From Epiperipatus broadwayi (taxonomy: Eukaryota; Onychophora; Udeonychophora; Euonychophora; Peripatidae): a stretch of DNA of 64,000 nt. Below the pieces are notes generated by a model that saw only the letters and a list, made by a program, of their open reading frames with translations, made no database searches and was not told the DNA's origin. Positions within the stretch are counted from its first letter, which is position 1, and every line of letters starts with the position of its first letter. Positions 12,901-24,542 of the stretch are shown one piece after another. The stretch spans positions 186,001-250,000 of the forward strand of contig JAQFVV010006855.1 of NCBI GenBank assembly GCA_028023455.1, in the 5' to 3' direction. A program made the translations under genes and the position numbers.

Positions 12901-13600
12901 TAAAGTCAATAATTACCTAGGATTTTATAAGTTCAATATGACATACAGAGCACAATGGAATTACTTTAAAATCATTTACGACCGGCTAATGACTTCTCCT
13001 TGGATCCTGTAATACGATATGACTTTCGTGGGTGGTTTAGTGGACACACACTCCACTACTCATTTAGTTTATTTGAACATGGTTTTTTCTTCTGAAATAA
13101 TTGCAGATTTTAATGCATAGAGAGGCTCCGGTTGACTGCACACTGCGATGATTTAACAGTGCAACATGTTTGGAAATATAACAGTTTAAATAACTGTTAT
13201 ATTTATTGCTTCAAGAATTATTTTTTTAAAAAGTAGAGAGAGTCCTGAATAGCAAAATGTTGAGATATTTATACTGTTTTAAACAATGGAAAAACTTTAT
13301 TAACAGCAGCATCTTTTGACTCGTGAAATTATCAGCTTTTTGCTTCTATTTTTCTTTAAAACTTTCACACACACACACACACATATATTTAATTGTTTTA
13401 TTATAAGATAAAACGAATTTTTTTTATTATTTTATTATAAAATCATCAAAATAATATTAAATCATTTTTATTATAAGACCTTTTCCTTCTTTTAAATAAA
13501 AAAATCTTATCATTTTAAAAAGCGTTTATGAATTATTTTTATTTAAGAATAAATCCCCCCCCCTGCTCTTTAGTTTTACATTTTATTTTTAAATTTTTAT
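9901..13600. other. Non-coding DNA with minor low-complexity features
   Basis: No supported gene. It holds a C13-14 run near 11,250, a C-rich and A-rich (G-poor) stretch at 11,810-12,240, a somewhat GC-richer island at 10,480-10,960 that looks like an unclassified repeat, a small hairpin at 13,174-13,204, and (CA)n at 13,368-13,383. Confidence 0.5.
13174..13204. repeat. 13-bp perfect hairpin
   Basis: AAATATAACAGTT and its exact complement AACTGTTATATTT are separated by 5 bases. Isolated, function unknown. Confidence 0.7.
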
Positions 13601-13654
13601 ATTTTTAAAAAATGAGATTTATAAAATTAATTAAATATCAATGTACTTCGGTAC

Positions 13655-13880
13655 AATATATATATATAACGTGCTTCATTTCACTGGGCATATCAGAAAG
13701 CCGAACCCTGTTGCATTACGTCCAAGTCCAAGAACAGGGCTATAAACCCCCCTTGGGACTTTTCTGTTCACCCAAGCTAGCTCTATATGGGATTGCTCCA
13801 GGACACCTGGCCCATAGCAATCTCATAGTAGACTGTTTTTCATTCAATAAGCTGTTTCTGCTAAAGATGCAGACATAAAT
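13655..13880. other. GC-richer island, possible SINE remnant
   Basis: A stretch of about 200 bp (GCCGAACCCTGTTGC... CCTGGCCCATAGCAATC) stands out from AT-rich surroundings. An 88-codon frame crosses it but has no recognisable domain. No second copy is seen in the window; SINE-like by composition only. Confidence 0.3.
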
Positions 13881-14012
13881 CAGTCTTTACTACTTCAAGA
13901 AATCTTAAATATATATAACTAAACTTTCAGAATCATTGTTTCATTTATTTAATAAATAGTATATTTCAATTAATAAACTATGCATAATATGACTAGTTGA
14001 TATCTTGCCAAT

Positions 14013-14014
<2 letters not shown>

Positions 14015-14103
<89 letters not shown>
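14015..14103. repeat. (TA)n microsatellite, about 89 bp
   Basis: Almost uninterrupted TA, with one TTA break near 14,057. Confidence 0.95.
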
Positions 14104-14106
<3 letters not shown>

Positions 14107-14429
14107 ATTACAAGCATAAAGCTAAACTAGTCAATATAAAATCAAAACTATCCCAAATCTAAAATTAAACCAGACCAGCATAAAAATAATATTAAAACAC
14201 AACCTAAGGTTTCACTGCTACAAGCAGACTTCTCAAATGTAAAGAACTACAAAAACACTACACAATATATATATTATTAAAAACTACCCACAAATCCATT
14301 CACTTCCCATCCACCCTTAATATTAAAAGAACTCTTAAATATATATATATATATATAGCTAATGTGAAAAATCATGATCATAGGTATATTGACAGTTGTG
14401 ATATTATTGTACTAAAAAGGGCTTCACTA

Positions 14430-14560
14430 TATTATCATTTCTGAATAATCTTTGTGTCTCCGCTGGCGATGCCAGCAGAGATTGATAAAACTAGTTCGGG
14501 GTATCATCAGGATGGTTGCTCATAAGTTGGTAGATCTAGAAAATAGAAAAATAGGACAAA
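14430..14560 (+). repeat. Possible diverged R1-like piece with hairpin
   Basis: ACTAGTTCGGGGTATCATCAG resembles the ACTAGTCTGGGGATATTGGA core of repeat family R1, and a hairpin CTCCGCTGGC/GCCAGCAGAG lies at 14,458-14,480. Weak. Confidence 0.3.
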
Positions 14561-14759
14561 GTTCATGAGTGTTCCTGAATTATATATCTTGTGCATGATT
14601 GGATTTGAGGTACTTTTGCCTAGTTGCTAGATCTTTTTATATGAATAGACAAAACTGACCAGTACAATGTTCAAAAACAAACACTGGGGGATATCTACAT
14701 TTTCTTCTCATCACCATCCAGCACAACTATTTTCAGAAAGGCAGTGTTACATTTGCTAC

Positions 14760-15065
14760 TAAAAATGCTTTATAATGTATTAGAATGTTTAAACTATCAA
14801 ACATCATGTGGTGACCATTTTTATACTCCCACAAGCTGTTTTTACAGAGGCAAAAACTTTCCATGCAGTAGCATCAATCATTGCAAGCCAGAGTAATCAA
14901 TGCATGCAGGAAGATTTTTGCATAAAATTACTATTTAGTGCCTATTTATCCAATATCCCCTAACTAGTATCTAGCTTGTGGTTTTCATCAGTGAGGAGTC
15001 TTGGATCTGAGAGCACACTGCACTTAAATCTTAGGATCTAATGCAATCCTCCAGCAGTCACCTTT
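14760..15065 (-). repeat. Dispersed repeat family R1, copy 1
   Basis: Homologous by eye to 43,752-44,390 and 47,960-48,105. Shared strings include CTAGTGCCTA-like, CCAATATCCCC, CATCAGTGAGGAG, CTTGGATCTGAGAGCAC and GGATCTAATGCAATCCTCCA. The upstream half (14,770-14,935) also aligns to the reverse complement of 43,830-44,000, so the unit is at least 300 bp. There is no coding capacity. It may be a SINE or a piece of an LTR. This copy is the most diverged. Confidence 0.7.
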
Positions 15066-17340
15066 CATTTTTTTTAATGCAGTTTCATAAACTTGAATAA
15101 ATTTCTTTAATTTTCTCAATTTTGAATGGTGGTAACTTTCATGTCTAAATCCATAGTTTACATGCAAGACATCTGCCTCAGGCACCAAATTGAATTATGT
15201 ACAACATATATTTAATATATGTATTTATTTTTATTTAATACATATTTTTTTTCAAATTACATTCATTGTTTCATTCAGTAAACTATTTTAAATAAGACTT
15301 TTGTCCTGCGTGGCTTAGGGCAACGTTAGGGTATCAGACACTGGTAGGCTTCAGATAGATTCCCGTTTTGCAACTTCCAGGCAATAAAGCTATTTGACTA
15401 TCAAGAATTTTTAAATATGAAGCTTTTGAATTTTTGTCTCGGGTCTTAAAATCGTACACAACAGTCAATTATATGCCATGGCGGTTTAGAGCAGTCGTAG
15501 TGCAGAAAAACTAAAGCTTCCTAGATCTATTGCTGAATAGTATATATAAAAACAACAACAACTTAGTTTGAATGTTAGTTTCTGAGTAAATAAACTACTA
15601 TTAATCAGTTTCATATTTTTATTTCATGCAATTCAATGATTTCAAATTTTATTTTGTAACAAAATGGCATTACACATCATTTAATCAATATGACAAATTA
15701 ATAAAAAGCTGGTAATTTTTTACCTTTTTTTTTAAAAAAAAATATTTGCAAGTTTGTGTTATATATATTAAATATGTATTAAATATTCTTCTGCCATCTA
15801 TTAAAATAATAATTAACTATAATTTAAATTTGTAGTCAGTTAGTTATAAATTTTGGCACGAGAGGGCAACAAAATTTCCACTGTGAACTTAATAGAAGGA
15901 AATAATTCTGATGCCAATTTGAGTAATATACAAAGTAAAAATATCACTTTAATTAATATATCAAACAAAAATAATGCATAATTTATGATAAAGCTACAAA
16001 AATATTTTAAATTAGATTAGCAATTTTTTTTTAAAAAAAAAACAAGAAGAAATTAATAGTTTTCGGAAAATTTTTAAGGTTTGAAATTTAGTTTCAAAAA
16101 GCATTTGTTTTATTTAGATTAAATATGTTCTAGATTTAAATCTATTATAGCATTTTTATGTGCTGAAATCTTGCATACTACGTTAAGTGACTTGGTGTAG
16201 ATATATGTACGTGTGTTTATGTGTCAGTTGCGCTTGTTCATAATGCCTAATTTATATATATATATTATGGTGTAATAGGTTTTTCAGATCCTTTTTTCAA
16301 TTTTTTTTTTTTTTGTCATGCATTTTTTTTTTTTAATATTTTTGCTTTTCTACAAATTCTTATCTCTATTACCAACAATAAAAATAATGTAAGCTTTGAT
16401 TTTTTTTTTACTTAAAAAAATAAGGAATAATAAAGAAATATTCTTTAACGATTGTTTTCACAAAAATAAAAAAACAAACAAACAAAAAAAAACTAATCTT
16501 ATAAAAATAAGTATAATCTCTATCTCTTAATCTTTTTAAATTTATCTTTATCTCTGAAAACATTTTCATTCATCATTCCACTCTTTCACATATAATATTT
16601 AAATATATTATTTTACTACTCATATCTCTCTGTCCAGTTTTTATTTTATTTAATATATATATATTACCTTACAAAATAACTTTATTGATAATAATAGCTT
16701 AACGACTTTTATGTTTTTATGTATTTACTCGTGACCGTTCACATTTCTGAAAGTATAGTAGAGTACTTCTTTTTTTAAAAAATATTCTACTATTATTGCT
16801 GGCAAATGTATCTTTCCTGATATAAAAATCTCCATCTGCTTTCATTTATTTAAATTTAGACCCTCCTCTCATATATATTTATGGGATCAATTTTTATATT
16901 AATATTCTTAATCTTTCTTTTAAATATTCGATTCTTATTACTATTTCCAGGCATCATATTTAAAATATTTTTTTGTATCACAGCATTTTATGTTCGTTTT
17001 CCTTTTTTCATTTTTATCTTCTATCTTCTGTAAGTGCAAATATCTATTTTTTCACTTCTACCTTTAAGACATTATATTTGTTGTAAATTAATTTATCTAA
17101 GTATTTTCTTTTAAATAAATCTTTATTTCAGAAAAAAAACATATTCCATATATATATAAATTTCATATAAATGTTTAATCTTTGTTAATCTCCACAAACT
17201 TTGTTTAAATTTCCCACAGATTACAGCTAATTATTGTTCGCCATCTATGTAACATTAATATAAGTAAAAAAAAAAGTTTTTTTTTTTTGTCAAATGCAAA
17301 GAATTTTAAATTTAATGTTACAAATTGCGGTAAGAGGTCA
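15066..17340. other. Non-coding, T-rich DNA
   Basis: No supported gene. A GC-richer 15,300-15,520 stretch may be a repeat. 16,280-17,330 is T- and C-rich on the plus strand with long T and A runs, as expected for an old minus-strand retroelement, but no motif could be read. Confidence 0.45.
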
Positions 17341-17344
17341 TATC

Positions 17345-17460
17345 AATCTATGTCAATACTATGAGTGAAATGGAAAAAGCAATAGAAAGACTAGGAAGAG
17401 GGGTAGAGATACCATTAATAGGTGGCAAAGGAGTATATACTTTGTCGTGTTTTTTTTTTT
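17345..17460 (+). pseudogene. Scrap of CR1-like LINE reverse transcriptase
   Basis: Matches the RT of the LINE at 21,565-21,665: both read MEKAIERLGRG / MERAIKRLGRE, then IPLIGGK / IRLIGDK and VYTL / IYTL, ending just before the FADD catalytic motif. About 75-80 percent identical by eye. Downstream the match fades into the C-depleted stretch. Confidence 0.75.
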
Positions 17461-17885
17461 AGATGTTTTTTTTTTTTCAGGAGGAAGAAGAGGGGATGTT
17501 TTTGTTATGTGGGTGAGAGGGTGAGGGGGGGGAGAGGAGATGGGGTTATTTTATAGAAAAAAAAAAAATATATTATTGTTATACTGGAGAGGGGGGAGGG
17601 TTTTTTTTTTTTTTGGTGAAGTTAGTTGTGAGGGGTGGGTATGTGTTTTTTTTAAATTAGATTTTTGTTAAAAAGGAGAAAAAAGAAAATAAAAAAAAAA
17701 AAAAAAATATGGGGGGGGGTGGTGTTTTATTTATAATTAAAGAGAAAGAGAGAGAAGAAGGAGATTGAGGAGGGAGGAATAAAATGGGGAGGGGGAGGGG
17801 GAATAGAAGGAAAAATAGGAAGATAAAGGGGGAAAGGAGAGAGAGGGAGAGGGGGGGAAAAGAAAGAAGTGTGGGGGTGTTGATA
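17461..17885. other. C-depleted, G- and homopolymer-rich stretch
   Basis: Only two C residues occur in about 425 bases, with runs of G (up to 9), T (up to 14) and A (up to 17). The first part still follows the layout of the LINE RT after FADD (GGAGGAAGAAGAGG compared with GGAGAAAGAAGAGA at 21,690), so it may be LINE sequence distorted by mutation or by poor consensus calling. Clustered G runs (17,786-17,802 and 17,847-17,857) could fold as G-quadruplex, and the GA-rich strand could form triplex DNA. Confidence 0.6.
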
Positions 17886-18229
17886 TCAAAAGGAATATAC
17901 AAGCAAATCTAAATATATTGTATTTATTTTATAATAAAATAATATATGATTGCTATTTGTTTCATGCATATATGAATAATCATCTGAGCATTGATATAAA
18001 GACAGATTATCATGCATGAAAGTGTAAATTGTGATCAAGAGAATGAGTTAATTGAAATTTGAAAGATTGACTTTTTTTTAAATTGCTTGAAAAATTTTAG
18101 TTGCCATTTTATATACATAGAAGTTTTTTTTTTTAAAGTTATTTTGTTGAATGTGTGTTAGTGTAAGGTTATTTATAACAAAGTTGTATGTAAGATTAAT
18201 TGGCTTTTAGTAAGTTTGCTACTAAATAT
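17886..18229. other. AT-rich spacer before the CR1-like LINE
   Basis: No feature seen; it may contain the LINE 5' untranslated region, whose start cannot be placed. Confidence 0.4.
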
Positions 18230-18426
18230 TTTTTTCAAAATTAAGAACAGTGATTTATTTTGAGAAAATAGATAACGTTTTGGAGACCAAGGTTGGAAAC
18301 ACATGGTTATAGATTGATCGGTTTTGAAAGAAAGTAAGTTTTCATTCTTCTGTGCAAGGGGGTTTGAAGAGTAAGAAAGGCAGTATAAAGTCAAATATAG
18401 AATAGGTGACTTGGAAAATAAAGAAT

Positions 18427-18794
18427 ATGGATTGCATTTGTATTTCACAATGCATATATAATCTGCAGAAAGAAATTAGGCATGCTTTAGTAGAGTGTAG
18501 TGTGTGTGATGAGGTTTATCACTTGAAATGTTTGAATAAGAATAGGAAAGATGTAACAGGTTTATGGTTATGTAGACAGTGTGCAAAGAGATGAGAAAGT
18601 GGTTTTTAAATATAAATAGTCTAAAGAGAAAGTCAGGGAAAATAAAGCAAAATGTAGTTGAGGAAGATAGGAGAGAGTATGGTTTTAATGGAGTGTCAGA
18701 AGATATGGGTGAAGAAATTAGTAATGCAATGGAGATGATTATTAAGATAAAGGAAGAAGTAAAGAATGTAGAAGCAAAATTAAAATAGTTAGAG
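18427..18794 (+). pseudogene. LINE ORF1 N-terminus: PHD-like zinc finger and coiled coil
   Basis: Starts MDCICISQCIY, then VECSVCDEVYHLKCL and LWLCRQCAKR: a Cys-x2-Cys, His-x2-Cys, Cys-x2-Cys pattern like the PHD fingers found in ORF1 of CR1/L2-type LINEs. A stop (18,592-18,594) and a frameshift follow, then a K/E-rich stretch with heptad-like leucines and isoleucines (MGEEISNAMEMIIKIKEE). In the intact element this would be a nucleic-acid or chromatin-binding chaperone. Pseudogene. Confidence 0.7.
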
Positions 18795-18879
18795 ATGAAG
18801 TGTGAGCAGATGAAGGGAATATTTAGTATGAATGATAAAGAAGAAGTAGATAAGGAGGTCCAGAAGGTTGTAAAGAATA

Positions 18880-19320
18880 TTATGGATGGAGCAATGAAGG
18901 TAGACAATGAGACAGCATTGATAGGACATTCACTAATTAGGGAATGTGGGGATATAAATTGCAAGGGAAAATAAAAGCAGGTATGTAAGAATATGTTTGC
19001 CTGCAGCTAGAATTAGAGATACAAAAGATAAAGTAAAAAAGCAAGGTAGTAGAGATGTATATGTTATGGTAGAAACTAATTATTTGACAGAACCATCAGA
19101 GGAAGTAATGGATGAGTATGTAGAGTTGATTAGGAATTTGAATAAGATTAAAGGAAGAGTAGGGGTAGTTGGATTATTACCAAGATTTACAAGATATATT
19201 TATTAGATAGGGCATGTTCTACAAATGAGAGATTGAAAAAATTGGGTGAAAGAAATGATTTATGTTTGTTGATGTGTGGGATTGGTTTATTGGAAAGAGT
19301 TATATAGTAAAAAGGGATTG
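18880..19320 (+). pseudogene. LINE ORF1 esterase-like (SGNH) domain
   Basis: ALIGHSLIREC near 18,915-18,950 corresponds to the GDSLIRD nucleophile block. After a frameshift come LPAARIRDTKDKV, VYVMVETNYL (GTNDL-type block) and VGVVGLLPRFTR (19,160-19,195); STNERLKKLGERN follows beyond a stop. This block order is that of the SGNH esterase in CR1 ORF1. The GTND-like block has lost its usual residues (ETNY), and two stops at 19,205 break the frame. Confidence 0.7.
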
Positions 19321-19627
19321 CGCTTAGAAAACCAAGGAAGTGAACTTTTAGGGAGTCTAATTTATAAAGGATATAATTCAGGAAACTTATAAAGTTTGGG
19401 TGGGGTTTTAAATTGCAGTATTGTCAAAAAGAAGAAGAATGGATGGGAAGTAAGAAATAAGCAAAGGGTAATTGATTTAGATATAGGTGCAGATGTGGAG
19501 AGGAAATGGGTCTGTAAAATTAATGGTAAGCAAGTTATTTATAAATGTAATAGAGAAGAAAAAAATCAAAAGAATTTATAAAATAGCAGTTAGGAAAGAA
19601 GGACTACCACCTCACATATAGAAAAAT

Positions 19628-20395
19628 ATGCAAGATAGTAGAAGGCAAGAAAAGTGGCTGGAATTAAACAAAATAATTGAAAATGAAGAGCTTGAGTTAT
19701 TAGCAGTAGTGGAAACAAATCTTAGAGAAGAAGAAGAATCTGTCTTGGAAGATTTGGTATAGCAGGGTATAAATAGAAAAGAAAAAGAAAAAAAAGGTGG
19801 TGGTATAGGTGTTACATCAAAAAAGTATTTAAATACTGTTAAATGTCAAGAACATTTGTGGTTTGAAATAAGGTTGGGAAGACAAGAATGGATGGTGGCT
19901 ATAGTTTATATAGCCATTGGAAATAGTGATATTATAATGGAGTGGAACAGTAGCATATGTGAATGCCTAGTTAAGGATATACAGAGTTTTAAAGAAAAGG
20001 GGAAGAGAATAAGTGTTATAGGGGATGTGAATGGATATATTAAAGAAATTGATAATGTAGATAATACAAATGGACAGCTTTTGAAGAAATTTTATCAGAG
20101 AGTGAATTTGAGCATTGAAAATTTATCAAATATTTATGAGGGACAATACACACAGTCTATAAATAATATATTCCACACAATAGATTATGTATTGGTAAAG
20201 AAAAAGGGAATGAATAAAGTACAGAAAATTAAGGTGTTTGATAATGAAGAGAGAGTATGTAATAGTGATCATAACTTCTTTGTAATAGAAATGGTTAGGA
20301 ATGTGATAGAGAATAGAAATAAAAGTAGAAACAATAGTGAAAGATGTGGATGGAGAGTGAATGATAAGAATAAGTTGAAAGAGTATAAAATATAA
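19628..20395 (+). pseudogene. LINE ORF2 apurinic-like endonuclease domain
   Basis: One frame with a single stop near 19,762. Blocks in order: LAVVETNLREEEE (the metal-binding Glu block), GGGIGV, VYIAIGNSD, ISVIGDVNGYIKEID (the GDFN-type catalytic block, here GDVN), FHTIDYVLV and CNSDHNFFVIEM (catalytic SDH). Retention of E, D/N and SDH at the expected spacing supports the call. One stop and the missing link to RT make it non-functional. Confidence 0.8.
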
Positions 20396-20879
20396 GTTGA
20401 AGAAACCATGGAAGATTTGGATGGGGATGAGTACAAAGACTATTGTGATGAAATAGAAAAAGTGGCAAATAGGGTTTTAGATGAGAATATTCAGTAGAAC
20501 AAAAAAGCAATAAAAATGAGAGTTAGTAAAAGTGTAAAAGAGAGAAAAAAGCATGCAGAAAATATAAGTGTGCTATTAAAAACAAAGAAAGTAAAAAAGA
20601 TATTAATGCTAAATGGGAAAAGTGCTTAGAAAAGAAGAAGTTGGCTAAAATAAATAATTATATAGAGAGAATAAAATTGAATAGTAAATTGTTGGAGGAC
20701 ATTAATAAATGTGGAAGAGATGGGAGTAAAAAATTTTGGAATTACATTAAAAGGAGAAATGTAGCGTAGAGAAAGAAATAGTATTACCAGATGATGAGGG
20801 AATAGAGTGTAGCTCTAGAGAAGAATTAGAGAGAATCTTAAATATGTATGTAACAGCTACATAAAATATGTGAAGGTCA

Positions 20880-21850
20880 GAGTGATAGAAAACATGAAAG
20901 CTTATAGTAATTGGAATATTAGGTTTACAGAAAATGAACTGAATGAGGCAGGGAAGAAATTAAAAAGTGGGAAGGCAAGAGGTTTAGATGGTTGGGCAGC
21001 AGAGATGGTAATGAATTTAGGGCATAGGGCATAAGTGAAGCTATTATCATGATTTAATAAGATGGAATAGAAGAGAGATTTTCTGGGTAGTTGGAGTAAT
21101 ACAAGAGTAAGATTATTATGTAAAGGGAAGGGTAAGAATCATACAAAGTTAAACAATTATAGACTGATAGTGGTAACATCAATTTTATATAAAGTTTTCT
21201 CATATATGGTGGCTGGAAGAGTTACAAAATGGATGGATGAATATAAGATAGTGGAGGAAATGCAAGGAAGTTTTCAATCAAATAGGCACATAGGAGATAG
21301 TTTATTTGTAGTTACACAACTTATGGATATGAATAGAAATTCAGGTAGACAGTTATATACAGGTTTTATAGATATAGAGAAGGCATATGATAGAGTAAAT
21401 AGAAATAGATTATGAATAAGTTTAGCAAATCTGGGAATGGATGAAGCTTTAGTGGATGTTATTAAGAAATTATATGAAAATAATTACTATACATGTCAAT
21501 TAGGGGATATAGAATCAGTTAAATTTAAAAATGGGGTGGGACTAAGACAAGGATGCTCTATGTCACCTATTTTGAAATGGAGAGAGCAATAAAAAGATTA
21601 GGAAGAGAGTTAGAGATACGGTTAATAGGTGATAAGGAAATATATACTTTGTTGGGACTTTTTTTGCAGATGATATCTTTTTGTGTGGAGAAAGAAGAGA
21701 AGATATGGAAATTATGCTTAAGACATGCGCAAGGGTGGGTAAAAAGATGGGGATTAAATTTAGTGAAGAAAAATCAAACAAAATAATGGTTAATAGTGGG
21801 GAAAGAGAAGACAAAGAATTTTTGTTGGGAGATATAAAGTTAGTGTGGTG
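20880..21850 (+). pseudogene. LINE ORF2 reverse-transcriptase domain
   Basis: RT blocks in successive frames: LKSGKARGLDGWAAEM (20,955-21,010), LLCKGKGKNHTKLNNYRLIVV (21,115-21,175), MQGSFQSNRHIGDSLF, LYTGFIDIEKAYDRVNR (the first catalytic-Asp block, 21,352-21,405), RQGCSMSPIL (21,545-21,575), then FADD at 21,663-21,674 and KSNKIMVNSGE. The catalytic motifs (FIDIEKAYD, FADD) are intact, but frameshifts and stops lie between them. Confidence 0.85.
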
Positions 21851-22275
21851 AATATATATAGTTATTTGGAAATCATCTTAAATAATCAGAAAAATTGCTT
21901 GTATGAATGGAAAAAAAATTGGTAGATGAAACAAAAAAAGAAAAAAGGGGTTGATAAAAAAATTAACAGGGTTTTCATATAATAAATATGATGTAGGTAG
22001 AATTGTATGGAAAGGAGTTGCAGTAACAGGGTTAACATATGGCAATGATGCATTATGTGTTAGAATTAATTGGTATTAGTTTACTTAGAAAAAGTACAAG
22101 GGAAGTAGGACAACATGCAATAGATGCGCATGTATGGACAGCAAAGGAGACAATTCAAAGAGAAATGGGATGGTCAAGTTTTTATATGAGAGATGCAAAA
22201 AGCAAAATGAAAATGTTCAGTAGATTGCAGTTTATGGATAATAATAGAATAGCCATATTCAGTAGAAAATAATGA

Positions 22276-24330
22276 TGGTGATTAATATATTTATTATCAT
22301 ACTATTTTTTATTGTTTTATAACATTACAATATATTGTAATGTTATTAAAAATAGAGGTTAATATGAGAGAATCTGAAGTTTCACTGTCTTACAATTGGG
22401 TAGCTATTTGAAATAGTACACCACATTATGAGATAATTATGTGGAGATAGAAACCCACCATTATCCCCAAATAAAAAATATAAAATTTAATATAGAAGAA
22501 TATATTGAAAAAGTATGAGAAATCAGCATGTGGCATCAGCACAACTGCTAACTAAATATGTTACTATAATATCACCAGCATTATAAATAAGTATAAGTAA
22601 TAATAATTCATCCTCATGAATGACCACAAAAAATAAATTAGTCAAACATGTGACTGAATTTGAAACCGGTCTACTATAGACCAGGCTAATCATTCAGCTT
22701 TGTGGCAAATTATTTAAACATTAATTTGGATGCACAAATGTAAGTGGTAATCCATAAGCATACATAATAAAAACAATAATGCTGAGATACTAAAATGTGC
22801 TGACCATCATCAATGCTCTGTGCACTTAGTATCTTTTATGTACTGGCCAACTATAAACTTAATTCCCAATAAATCCTAAAGTAAATAAAATATAGTGCTT
22901 GGATTTTAAAACATATCCCCTTTGTGTGAATCCAGGATTATCATCAATTGGATGTCCATAAACAATCAATATAAAACCCTATTATTGACCATTATGCACA
23001 AAGCTAATTGAGAAAAAAAAGGCTCCAAAATTGTATTTGGAAACAAGAGATATAATATAACATTTATAATAATTTATAATATTTCAAATCTATCCAGGAT
23101 TGGGTAAATTCACTGGAATAATTTTATCAATGAAATATCAATTTATTAATAAAAAAACAATAAAAAATGAAATTAAGATCTGCAGAATGCAGCTATACAC
23201 ATATAAATTAAATGTTCTGATTTTGATTAATATACAAAAAAAGCAACACATTGTGATTTACAAATATCTCAATAAATTTACATAAACATATACATGAACA
23301 CATAGACATGCAGTATAAAAATTTATGAAAATATTTGAATTGCCATATAATAATAAATTATATGATTAATTTTAACATATATATATATATATGTCTACCT
23401 GAATTAAATCCATATAAATTCATAGACATTCCATAAAGTGTGAGAATTGTCATATAATAATAACAAAAATGATAAACTATACATTGTGATTTACAATTTC
23501 CTCATAATGAGTTTACATAAAATACATATATTCAGCACACAGATGTGTAATATAATAATTTATAAACATATTTGAATTATCATAGACCTATAAATAAAAT
23601 TCATTTTTTTATAATACATAATTAATAAACAATTTAACATATGTATGTGTGTGCATGGCACTGTCTGCACATTAATGTTTATATTATATAGTTCAATTTG
23701 TCAAAATAATACACATTAAAATATATATTTTCACAATTAATTCTTATGTTGGAAATATACATAAAAGTCCATTTACTTTGTTTTATTTTTAGTTGACAAA
23801 AGTCATTTACTTTTAAAATTTGTTAATTCAAAATTTTAATTGTCATTATCAAAAAATTATTAAAAAAAAATTATTCTCAATATATATATAATTTTGTTGA
23901 GTTGACTGAAGAGAAGTGATTAATCTATATATATCGTGCCTAAAAAAATGACGGGATGAAAAGATCGGTCGTTTGCTTCTCAGAGGTCTTTTCCACTAAC
24001 TGATCCATGCCTTTCCAGTGCTTAAACATCTAGCCAGAGACTGTCTGTGTCGAGGAAGCCTGCAAATAATCTAACTGTATAAATGTCTGTTTCCAGCCAT
24101 GGAATGCATACTGATTGATTCTGAGGTAACGTCCAATTTGCTGCAAGCCATTGATTCCATTTTACTTGTTTTCCAAATCAATACTAATTTATATTTTATA
24201 TATCTGTGTGATGTTTATATGGCTTGGTTTAAAATGCGTCTTTTAATTTTATTCAATTTAAAATATCAATTCTTATAAAATTTTACATTATTTTGATGCG
24301 ATATATATATATACACATTTATATATATAT
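22276..24330. other. AT-rich non-coding DNA
   Basis: No supported gene. GC rises at 23,930-24,160. A TA tract lies at 23,378-23,392. Confidence 0.5.
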
Positions 24331-24542
24331 ATATATATCCTCACATTTAACTAATTTATGAAATATGTGCAATTTTATAAATTTGGATAGTCTCATAAGT
24401 AAATTGTGCAAATAGATATTATTAACTATAGGTAATTTGCTTTGAGATTAATTTTACAATATTATTCTTAAAGCTTAAAATGGGCAAGACTAAGCTCGTA
24501 ATTCACTAGCTTTGGTAATATAAAATAAATTTAACTATTTTC

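Larger units (their letters stand above)
18230..22275 (+). mobile_element. CR1-like LINE, nearly complete but broken
   Basis: A non-LTR retrotransposon with ORF1 (PHD-like finger plus esterase-like domain) and ORF2 (endonuclease plus RT), the layout of CR1-group elements. The domains appear in order on one strand over about 4 kb and share an A- and G-rich, C-poor composition. At least ten stops or frameshifts interrupt it, so it cannot move by itself. The 3' part ends with the GWSSFYMRDAKSKMKMFSRLQ segment (22,165-22,225), known from the C-terminal region of LINEs abundant in ticks and other arthropods (by recall). No poly-A or diagnostic 3' microsatellite is seen. Boundaries are approximate. 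Confidence 0.85.

Noticed and set aside
17657-17902. Minus-strand proline/leucine/serine-rich frame
   Set aside because: It is the complement of the purine-rich C-depleted stretch; the frame is open only because of low complexity.
24097-24125. 29-bp micro-exon candidate (TTTCCAG|CCATGG...GATTCTGAG|GTAACG) coding MECILIDSE
   Set aside because: Good-looking splice sites and an ATG, but nothing else supports it and no next exon is found; such sites arise by chance at this density.
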